Shown here one piece after another: positions 1 through 40,499 of a stretch of DNA of 64,000 nt (position 1 is its first letter; every line of letters begins with the position of its first letter). The DNA lies in contig NC_056538.1 of the NCBI RefSeq assembly GCF_910596095.1, positions 16,850,501 to 16,914,500 on the forward strand, written 5' to 3'. The notes below the pieces were generated by a model. The model had not been told where the DNA came from. It worked only from the letters and a program-made list of their open reading frames with translations, and did not search any database. The DNA is from Thunnus maccoyii (Eukaryota; Chordata; Actinopteri; Scombriformes; Scombridae). Both the position numbers and the translations under genes were made by a program.

Positions 1-2470
1 AGAGCCAGGCGCCGCAGCTGCTCTCCATCAACTGCAAGACCCAGGGTGTGATGGGAAACGTCTGGCTGTTGCCTGATCAAAGAGCTGATTGGCTCAGGTG
101 TTGGATCAACAGCATGATGTGTTATAGAAACTCTTCATTTTTATTTCGATTGCAAAGATTTTGATTTTATTAGTCTGGTAGTGTAATAAGAATTCAGATG
201 TGTTGATGACAACTTTCATCAGCCAAAGAGACAGAAAACATTCAGTATCCAAATATTACAGATAGCAACAATATAAACATTAGGTAATCATGTAATTCTT
301 GTCAACACTCTGAACTGAAATAACATAAAACTTTTGGTAACAGATGTGAAGCCCTGACAGTCTAAATATTTGATCAATAAATTATGTAATGTCTATTTCT
401 GTCCCCTTGCATTTTGAGCATTGATTGGTGTTTTACTTTATTCCTTTATTTGTTTGCACATTATCAAGCACATTTTATTAAAATATTTAAAGATTTGGTA
501 AGTACACAGTAACAGTATGTTACAAAAACACACCTGCACCTGCATATACTCAGCTATACACTAATTTAAAGTAAATGAACATCTAAAAACTGTACCAAGA
601 CCTCTCCCAAATACTCAAGACAAGATAAAGAGAACTACATTGAATAAAAAGAATTTAATTTCATTTGAATTTCTTTATCTCTGGAATGAGATGTGAATGA
701 GTTTGACAAGTCAGCTGATTTATGGTCAGCATGTTGCCCACCAGGTAGTGGTCCACCTGGTTGGTTGAATTTCTATGTAAGAAAATTTAATAATATTGTG
801 TAGTGATTTCTTTATCTTTCCCTATAGGTATCGCCCTGTGTTCATAAACTTAATTCCCTAGTTTGATTTAGTTAACCCCTTATTCCTGTTTTTAGACTGT
901 ATTTTAATATTAATAACTAATAACTATTTCCTCCCTTATTTGTGTGGCTTCCCTGTGGTAACATTTATACCTAACAGAAATCACAGAACAACTATGTCCC
1001 CACAAATTAACTTAAAAATTATTAACTTAAAAATTATTAACTAAAGAGGAAAATAGTAATATCTTGAAAAAAAATAAAAGGTTCGCACTAAATAGAAATA
1101 ACAGTAGACCAAGAAAAGAGCAGTCTACTGACCTTTCACGAAAACCAATTTGCACTCACCAAATTAATCACATCTGCGTCCCTTTAACCTTCTTGTGTTA
1201 CAATATTTTATCTTTTAATGTACTTTTTGGTTATCCTTAAATACCATGAAGCAATGATAAAAAATGAATTCTTATGGTACACTTTAACTGACACTTAATA
1301 ACCTGGTGGGCCCGCACACACACACACACACACACACGCGCACTCACAGAAGCCCACAACCTGAAAAAAAAGGAAATTAAATAAAACAACCCCCCATTGC
1401 AGGCCCGGTCGTTGCTGGAGAATGTGGTGGCTGAAGAAAGTTGAAGCCTTTTCACTCTAACTGAGCAGAAAATAAAATTTGAGTACTCACAATAGCAGTC
1501 TTTGAGTCACAGAGTCCTGATGTTACACAGCCAAGTGTGGTGGTGGAATAAACTGGTGGGCTAATGGTTAATTGTGGTGGACTGACAGAAGAAATCTTCT
1601 TTCTCTCTTGTCACCAGAGAAGTCACCAGGCTTTATCTTGGTTACCTGGAGCGCTATCCAGGCAGCTCAAAGAGCAAGCTGGGCAGTTCAGAAGGTTCCT
1701 CGTTAGCAGCTAGCTAGGCTAACAAGCTAGGAAGGCTAACCACACAATATCGGCTACTGTGTCGACACGTTACTTCACTACTCACAGCACACACATTTGG
1801 TGTTCACTGGTTTGCTGTCTAATGCTCTAATTTCTACAGAGCTATAACTTGCAAACACACTTTGCACCATAAATCTTATTACATATCTCCCAGTCTTTTT
1901 CTTTCCTTCGCTTTCCCTCCAAGTTCCCTCGCCACTGCCACTCACTCACTCTGTTTTCTTTTTCCAAACCCTGCTCCTTGCTAGCTCCTGCCTCACAGCC
2001 AATCACAATACACGAAACAATATATATATATATATAAAAAAAACTAAATTGTAGGTTGTACTCTATTTATGCCACAGGCTCACCCAGTATGCTGCAGACA
2101 ATCTACCCAAAGTGGCAAAATATATTGTTTATATTGAAATTAACATGTAACTACTAATCAAAACAAATTTTCCCTAAATAGAACATATAGGAAACTAGTG
2201 GAGAAAATCAGTGATAATGATATTTAAGGGCAGATTAAATTGCCCTCGAATACAATTGGAGATTACAGAATAAATGCTTGTTTTGATGTTTTGATTATCA
2301 CAAAGTTCCAGGTCATTTTAATTGGTTATAGGCCTACCCTATCATAGAGAACATCGTTAAAACTGTTAAAAAAAAGCTTGAGTAGATTGATCTGATAATA
2401 TTTTATTAAATCAGGATCAGATCTTACAGGATGTAACTATTTCTGTGACTTCCTGTATTCTTTGAAGGCT
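1..2470. other. Upstream non-coding stretch; possible 3' end of a preceding + strand gene at 1..380
   Basis: Frame 3 from base 3 stays open to a TGA at 168 (it begins SQAPQLLSINCKTQG). An AATAAA lies at about 374, so this could be a terminal exon and 3' UTR of a gene mostly left of the window. I do not recognise the peptide, and a second frame is open to 97. The rest has a (CA)n run at 1314-1337, a (TA)n run at 2021-2036 and AT-rich sequence. The block at about 1550-2000 looks repeat-like (several GCTAGC/CTAGGC motifs) but I cannot name a family. I saw no exon of TLCD3A, the head-to-head neighbour of VPS53 in mammals. Confidence 0.3.
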
Positions 2471-2692
2471 ACTGGAAACTGTCCGACTTGACTGCAGCTT
2501 TTTGTAACCGCCTTCTGCTGCTGCTGCCACCCATGGATCCCGTCCACTTTCCAGGCGAGTCGCAGCTCATCTCGAGTGAGAACGCTGATTTCCGACAGCC
2601 TTGAAAGCACCGTTTGTCACGTCACCGGCTATCCCAGAAGCCTTCTCATCAGGAAGTGGTATGCTCGACAGCTCCTAGGGTTTGTTTTGACA
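2470..2692 (+). promoter_or_regulatory. vps53: vps53 promoter and 5' UTR region
   Basis: The 220 bases before the start are locally GC-richer than the flanks. They hold a CRE/ATF-like TCACGTCA at about 2617 and an ETS-type CAGGAAGTG at about 2650, both typical of TATA-less housekeeping promoters. The transcription start cannot be fixed. If it lies upstream of 2530, the leader contains a 23-codon upstream frame (2533-2604) in a strong Kozak context, GCCACCCATGG. Confidence 0.5.
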
Positions 2693-33222
<30,530 letters not shown>

Positions 33223-33245
33223 ACAAACACACGCTGAACTCACAC

Positions 33246-33251
33246 AATAAA
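33246..33251 (+). terminator. vps53: Candidate vps53 polyadenylation signal (AATAAA)
   Basis: AATAAA begins 24 bases after the stop codon, followed by GT-rich sequence (GCTGTGATGG). This would give a very short 3' UTR. ATTAAA variants further on (about 33648 and 33768) are alternatives. Confidence 0.5.
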
Positions 33252-35128
33252 ACTTAAAAATGCTGCATGCTGTGATGGTCTTAACCTCTGTTGCAGCTAT
33301 TCATCTCAAAGACATCATTCAGTTATTGTGGAGAGTTACAGAAAGAACAAAAAGTTGACTGCATTTTCTGACTGACAGTAATATGAACCCAAGCTGACAC
33401 TGGATTATGAAGAAACTTCCTCAACTGCTACTTGCTGTTGGTACATATGCCATTTATTTCTGTAATTTCCCACCTTTCTGTACATGACACTAATGTCTGA
33501 GTTTTGAAACATTAGTACATTGTTGCACAGTGTATTTGCACTCAGAGGGCCGAATGTAGTGCTGTTAACTAAATTCTGCTCAGAGGGCCACTGGCTGCCT
33601 CTCTGGGAGATGTCTAATCCAGGATGATTACAGGCAGGCCAATCTTAATTAAAGCTGATGTTTTCTGAATATAATGTGTTTCAAGGATAACCATGGCTTT
33701 CCGCAGCTATTTTAATTTCAAGTGGGGGATACCGGACTGAAATTTGTATGATTCTCTGCCTTCCATTAAAGTTGACATGAGGCATAGGTGTTAGGTATTT
33801 GTGTAAACAGTAGCCTAAAATACAGCATTGACTTCATATTTAGAATCCCCAAGTCTGGGTTGGCTTTGTATTGGCAGTCTTTTAACTCAGGCCTTTGCTT
33901 AGGAGGGATGGAAAGACTGAGTATATCCCGTGTGTACATGCAGTACGTGCAGGTTAATGATCTGTCTTATCTTACAGGCCAAAATACTCTGTACAAGCTG
34001 TAATGACTAAATTATCTATATTATCTCATTTGCATTGACATGAACTCAAGGTTTTGTTTTGTTGGGTGTCAATTTACAGTATTCATCCATTCAACAGCAC
34101 TATTGTAGCTACAGTATGTTATGTGTTCTGTCTGAACTCAAACATGTAATTTAGAAAACCAAATCTTTTCATCACAAAAATGTACCAAGACACGGATGGG
34201 TTTGTCTCAGCACTTAACCAATAATTTTCTGGGTCTCTCTGAAGCTGTTCCCTCACATATCCCTATGTATCTAATGCAGAATATGACAGTCATGGAAGAA
34301 AAAGAAAACTGGATATTTGTTCAAATTCTGTTCCCTGGTTAAGGTCATTGATATTGATGCCAGTGCCTCTCGGTTTAAAAGTCATTGCAGATCAAAAATA
34401 AATGCTTTCAGTAACACATTCCTGCCTTCAGGTACAAAATGTTACTTGTCTGTATTGTCTGAATTGTATACACAGGCAATTGTTGAACACTATTAAAACA
34501 TTGCCACAGATTATCCCTTGTGTTTCAGTAAGTGAGTGTGTACTGCGTCAATTTGCTCATTTTGCACAATAGCAGGAAAAAATATCAATAAGTTCCAATG
34601 TTGAATGAGGAAAATGCTGGAAAAGTTCCTATGTGTGGATTAGTCTCTGGTTGCCGCTTATCCTCCATCCAATCAGCAGCGAGTAAATGCTTCAAAAGGC
34701 GTTTCCTTTCCTGTTTGTGGATCTGAAGGCCCCTTTGAGGGAAGAGAAGTTTTGAAGACGAGCCGCGGGCAGTGGGGGTCCTTCACATCCTTTCTCGTCT
34801 CTGCACAGCTCAGTAGTGAACAAACTTAGTCACATGTGCAACCTAGTGCTGGGTAATGCTCTGATATTTCTGGACGTCACAGTAAAGAACAGTTTTTAGT
34901 TTAATTGTTTTTAAGGTGGTTTGAGGCACCAGGGTTGGCAGTTTAATTACCGCCCGGTTGATGATATTCACCGCGGGCAGCTGTGCATGCTGTCCGGGAA
35001 GAGGTTAGCAGTATCACCGGAGGACGCAAAGAAGAAAAAAAATCCACAAGAGGAACTACAATCTGGAAGTATTTCTCATTTCGTAATCGGCGTCTTACTC
35101 GCTGGAGTTTTGCAACTTTTATCTAGAA
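33252..35128. other. vps53-rflnb intergenic region and rflnb promoter
   Basis: The first 1.3 kb is AT-rich with nothing recognised beyond possible alternative vps53 poly(A) sites. From about 34640 the sequence becomes GC-richer, with a CCAAT box (34669-34673, in ATCCAATCAGC) and GC-rich words such as GAGCCGCGGGCAG, consistent with the rflnb promoter and 5' UTR. The transcription start is not fixed. Confidence 0.5.
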
Positions 35129-36495
35129 ATGGTTGGCAGGTTAAACTTGCCAAATGTATGTGAAGGGGATCCATTGGATATGAGCTGCAGGGCTGATAGA
35201 GGACTTGACAGCCCGGACTCTGGGTTACCCCCGAGCCCGAGCCCCAGCGCCTGGCTGCTGCCTGTGTGTGCGGATAAAGCCGGGGGCGTGAGCCCGGTGT
35301 CTGAAGACGAAGGACGGGGCTCCCTGGTAGGTAACACTGCTTAATGACTACATAAATTGACGAAGGCTAATTTAAGCAAAATATGATCTCTTTGGTGCAA
35401 TAAGGTATGTCAGAGCATTGCTTAGTGCAATTTGATATGCAAGGCTGGGTATAGGAGTGGGAATGTAATATATGAGTAAATGCCTGATAGTTTTCACAAA
35501 TGTATAAGAAAAGGTTGCACTGCATTGGAATAAATGTTGCTACTTGCTACTGGAGCTTCTCTTTAATCACAATGTGGTGCCCATTGTTTTCTCAATGAGC
35601 CAATTTTTAGTTAAATGAATCAAATGTCTGTCAGTATTCTTTGACAGTATGACTCTAGACATCCCTGCAAGAGCTTGGTGCATGTTCTGGCCAACTGGGG
35701 AAAGTGGGTCACTTCAGCCCTGAAATGGGCCAATGACATGTTGCTGAATTGCCTCCTAATGTATTGACTGTGGGGCTGATTCTTTTTTTTTCTTTTTTTT
35801 TTTTTCTTCTTCTTTCCATCATTGCAGGTTCCAGTTTTGCCCACTGGATCTTTCCCACAGCTGCACCCATTGTCCTATGGAGAGGGTATAGCACTTGATC
35901 CATTACCGCCGAAAGAAATAAGGTGGGTAAACTATGATATGGCCAAGTTCTGTGACAAAATGGATGTATTGAAGACTAGCGATATTCATGCCTGTCAAAA
36001 AAACACCACAAGAATATGAATGTTGTGGCCAATACCTGGACAGTGGTCAGATACAGACCTTGGTTGGTTATAGTGTAAAGGGATAATGGGTGCAGTTGGG
36101 ACACAGACTAGTTTCATTTTATCTCATGTTATTGTTTTGCACCAAATAACGTCATAATCTCTTCCCTCCTCCACAGATACACCTCATCTGTGCACTACGA
36201 CTCAGACCGCCACTTCATCCAGGATGTGGACCTACAGCCGTGGGGCCAGGGCCTTGAGCACTGCAGGCAGACCATCATGGCCATCCCCGATAGCACCTGG
36301 CGCCACTACAAGACACAGCTGGAGTTCCAGCCTCGCCACCGGCCACAGCGCTTCAAGAGCACCACTATCATCTACCCCAAGAAAACCAGTACCGTGTATA
36401 CCACAGAGCTGAGCTACGACTGCCACCGGCTAGCCAGGCGCTTCCTCTCCAGTGTAGAGCTGGAGGCTGCTGGCAGCAGAAAGCTACCTCAGTGA
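35129..36495 (+). CDS. rflnb: Refilin B (FAM101B), filamin-binding actin regulator, three exons, complete
   Basis: Coding exons 35129-35326, 35828-35922 and 36177-36495 join in phase (0, then 2) to 203 residues; human RFLNB is about 214. The first exon is a Ser/Pro-rich, acidic, probably disordered N-terminus (SPDSGLPPSPSPS, then SPVSEDEGRGSL). The last two exons encode the conserved FAM101 body, including PLPPKEIRYTSSVHYDSD, FIQDVDLQPWG and the Arg/Lys-rich segment ending STVYTTELSYDCH. Refilins bind filamins and reshape filamin-crosslinked actin bundles, notably the perinuclear network, and act in skeletal and mesenchymal development (family knowledge). It lies 1.9 kb downstream of vps53 in the same orientation, the arrangement seen at human 17p13.3, which supports the B paralogue over refilin A. 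The ATG at 35129 opens the frame after an in-frame stop and gives the expected MVGRLNL-type start. Confidence 0.95.
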
Positions 36496-37565
36496 GGGGA
36501 GGGTGGGGGGACCTGTGGCAGGGGACAAGACTCCTATACTGTAGCTCCCCCGACACTGCCATAGACCTGCTGTGTTGTCTGTACAGCTGTGTAGTCTGCT
36601 ATCTTTTTTTTTTTTTTTTTTTAAATATCCATCACAAGCTGTGGACAAGAAGCCTCTGTGCTGTGATGCTACAGATGGCATGAGATGAGAAGACATGGAC
36701 TAAATGGATGAAATAACCATTCTGTCCATGCCTTGATATGTTGATACTCCCACCAGTGGATGATTCATACTTAGAATAGATATTTTATTGAATGCTTTGT
36801 TGTCATTGTTGTTGTTTTTGATGGGGTAAAGACTTATTTTCCCTCAGCAAAGTCACTCTCCTCACATCAAGATGGACAATAGTGCAGAGTGAAGTAGAGG
36901 AATGATTTTAGAACTGCTAACTTAGGTCATGGTTCAAGGCAAACGTAACAAACATAATGGTAAATGAGTGGAGGTGTAATTAAGTGTGGTGCTGGAGTTT
37001 GGATGCATGCTAATTCACTAACTTAAAGTTATCCGCACTGTACAAAGGATGTGGTGTGTTTTGTTTCCTTACAGGATATTGTGTATTCCTGCACAACATT
37101 AGCACAAACTAAGGCTTTCCAAGCCTTCTTTCTGGCCACGATTCATAACACATTACGTAAAAGTTGGTAGATTAAAGGAACATTTGCTGTTTATTTTGAT
37201 GTGTGAGCTTATACAAACTGATTAAGTAGGTCGTATAGATGGAACATGAATGTGGAATTTACTGAAAGGTGGATAGTATTGTTTTTGATATCACTCACTG
37301 GCTTACCAGTGAAAGTAACAAGCTGCATTCCACTGCTATCACTTTCTATGGCTTGATTTGGATTGAAAATGATATTTATTCTTTTTTTTTTTTTTAAGTT
37401 TTTGAATCTGAGATTTTATCAGCTGATTAACGGGTCTTCTCAGTCTTGTCAAGGGATATTTTTGTGATGCTTTTTGTGCCTTATTGATGTACCTATTGAT
37501 GCTTCTTTTTGATATCCGTCACTTATTTAGTGCCAGTTTGAAATAAAGTGGTCATTAGTTCAAAT
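36496..37565 (+). other. rflnb: rflnb 3' UTR with AATAAA at 37542
   Basis: After the stop at 36495 the first canonical AATAAA is at 37542-37547 (GAAATAAAGTGG), followed by a T/GT-rich element (TTGTGTCCTTTTTG). This implies a 3' UTR of about 1.07 kb, typical for refilins. Confidence 0.65.
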
Positions 37566-37999
37566 TGTGTCCTTTTTGATCAGGTAGACTGTCCTTTTTA
37601 AAGCAGGACAGCAGACAGTGTTAGTCATTATTTGAGCCTACTTTGAGCCTACCACAGGAATGGCATGTAGGATTTCTGAAAAATGAGTGACCATGGGTCA
37701 CTGTCTGCCTTCACACTGAGGCAAAGGTGGGCATGTCTGCACAGGAAAGGGAAAAAAAAAACAAACTTCAGATGGTTTGTGGATAATCAAACAACAGATA
37801 CATTAGACTAAAAAGTAATTGAGGATCACCTACTTTATAACTGTTATAGTTGTACTACACCAAATACAATCTCGATAGATGGATGTGTTATATATCTGTT
37901 CAAGTGGGAGAATATGTACTTTGATTTTGGGTTAACTGTCCCTTTTTAAGAGACTTTTATCACAATTAGGACCTATATTTTTAGAATTGCGCTGCGTCT

Positions 38000-38015
38000 G
38001 TGCCCTCTAGTGGCC
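38000..38015 (-). promoter_or_regulatory. Candidate CTCF binding site
   Basis: On the - strand this reads GGCCACTAGAGGGCAC, which fits the CTCF core CCASYAGRKGGCRC at every position. It lies between the vps53-rflnb block and dus4l. Binding is inferred from the motif only. Confidence 0.45.
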
Positions 38016-38194
38016 AAAGAGAGAAATTACAGTATAAAGAAATTTGAATTGAACAACAAGATTGCCTAATAAATAATACACACTTGGGTCATATTACACA
38101 TGGGGCCTCATAGATTCTATCTGAGAGGATTTTGCCAGTGTTATTGTGAAAAGTAGACTGACTTAGTCATCTGACTTTTGGTAAATATTTTATT

Positions 38195-38410
38195 ACGAGG
38201 TGTCCTTGAGCAAGACAATAAACCCCAATTTGCTCCATATGGGCAGACCAGCGTTTTGCTTGGCAGCTCCTCCACCACCAGTGTTTGACTATGTAAGAGT
38301 GTGTGTGTGTGTGTGTGTGAATGAGAGCCAAACTGTAAACCCTTTTTCCATTAAGGTGGAAAATTTCTATATAAATGCAGTCCGTTTAACATTTTGTATA
38401 CCACATACAA
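38195..38410 (+). repeat. SINE-like interspersed repeat
   Basis: It contains GTCCTTGAGCAAGACAATAA near the start and TATATAAATGCAGTCCGTTT near the end, which I recognise as conserved words of a widespread fish SINE family. A TG microsatellite (about 38299-38319) sits inside. The head is not clearly tRNA-like here. Confidence 0.5.
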
Positions 38411-40499
38411 GAAATAACCAGTTACCATTTTGTCCAGTGCATTATCTCTGTAATCCTATGACTATGATGTGTTAATATACTTTAGGGTCTTTCAGAAAAT
38501 TACTGCTGCATCAATGTTTATTCCAGTTTGCTCAATGCTTCTTGAGCGTTTTTTGGGCCAGTAAAGGGAATTCTGCAGAATGTGCCTCCACCACTATATG
38601 TCTGGACCTGCAGCGAGCTGAGATATAGTGAGTATCGCGTCACCCCTTGCACCATCGACTCAGTGTATTTCACTTTGTCTTTTCACTACAAATATCTCAC
38701 CTGATCCAAAGCAAGCCTTTTGATAATGCAGCCCTGCAATGTTTCACTGATGGAGCGACTTTTTAAGTCAAAATTGGATTAATCCATTGGAAAAGCAGCT
38801 TAATATTGTAGATCCACTAACTTTGCACAGACTGCTTTCTATTTATGTTTTCTGCATATTTTGTAATTATAGTGCATTGTACAGTATATGACACACTTGC
38901 CTCACACACTTCCATAGTGACTTTCTTGATAGATCCTTTTCTGAAGTCAGCCAAAAATGTCCATACATGTATTCCACATTTAATTTAGGCTCATCTCTAC
39001 AGCTTCCTTAGTAGCTCTTAGTAAGATGGTAGGGGTAGGACGTGATTAATGAGACCTTTTTCAGCAAGTTATTGGTAAGTGTAGTAAAATAAATGTAGGG
39101 TGAATTGGAGTAATGTGAGACACATAAGCTCAAATGCATCTATCTCTTCTTCTAACTAATGCAAATGAATAGGACTACTGTTAAATTAAACCCGGGGTCT
39201 GATGTAATTGAAATTACATGACTTCACACATGTGATGTTATGTCATAGATTGGGGCAGGGCAATTCAACAGAAAGTACTTGCTGTGAGGTCCAGTCAAAG
39301 GTCAGTGACAAAGGATTTAGTAATTAAATGTTAAGGATATAAATCTGTCATGAATGATCTGTCAATATGTTGAAAACATAGTTTTTATTTTAGACAAATT
39401 TTTATTGTCCCACTTAAGTAAATGTGGTTTGAAATGTCGGGCAGTCAGGTTCTTAAATTGGTGAAATATTTATTTAAGCACATTAGATATGCAATATGAA
39501 TAGTTATTCAGGGGTGTTAGTCTTGTAATAGTATTTTTTTTTTTTGTTATTTTTAGGAAGATTGCAAATTATATCATTACTAATATTAATAAATGCATAA
39601 TATAATACTTTGCTATACTATTTGTAACAGCAAAAACATTGTAATTACTGAAATGACCAAACATGGGCATGCCATTTGGCCTTGAGTGTATTGAACAGAG
39701 AAGTTTTTATTGTATGAATTAAGGTGATTTAGACCTTTCAGTGAGTGTCTCAGATTTTAGCCTGAACTGTACCACATTAGGAAAGGCACATAAACTGAGA
39801 CAATTTGCCATAGGGAACACTTATATTTGCCATTTCTTCTCCACGTGTGATATCTGCATTCTCTTTTCTAATATGAGCAGAAAACACTTTGGGGATTTCA
39901 GAGTGGTATTGGGTGCGGATATATAAAGTACTACCTTCATATCGAAATGTATTGCTGAAGTGCTAATTGCAAAAATGTTCTAATTCACCTCAGCATTTTT
40001 GCATAGCAACATGAGAGTTCATGAAATACAATTTTTCCACAGGACATGAACGCAGCATTTGACTGGCACAATCTGATTCCACTTCTTTTATATTCTGATT
40101 TATTTATTTTTTTACAAAAACGTTGTATTCTTTATATGGACTTAACTAATTTAGTCGGTGTATAATTGTTCGTGATTTTAAAAAAAGAAAAAAAATAAAC
40201 AAAAAAACAATACACGTTGCATTGGATGACGTAAGAGTTCACAGGTCTGAAACACGCCCACATTTCTTCCCCGCATGGTGGACTGAAAACATCGTCTTCC
40301 AAGAGTTGTTCCCAAGTAAACTCTGTGTGTCTGTATATATCTGGTTGTTATCTGTCTAAATGAGACAGCGTGGGCAAATATCTAATCTGTTCTCGTCTGT
40401 GAGACAGTAAAATAAGAAGTAGGAGCGGCAGAACATATCTCTTCAAAGAAACTACTCTCCGATTGTGAGCTTGTTATGCTAACTGGCTAACTGGGAAGG
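38411..40499. other. rflnb-dus4l intergenic region and dus4l promoter
   Basis: Mostly AT-rich sequence with nothing recognised up to about 40200. Near the gene, GGATGACGTAAGAG (about 40225) is a CRE/ATF-like site, and the region to 40499 is the probable dus4l promoter and leader. No open frame with recognisable similarity is present. Confidence 0.45.

Noticed and set aside
36232-36562. Antisense open frames over rflnb exon 3
   Set aside because: GC-rich coding sequence gives open antisense frames by composition; the + strand frame matches refilin B.
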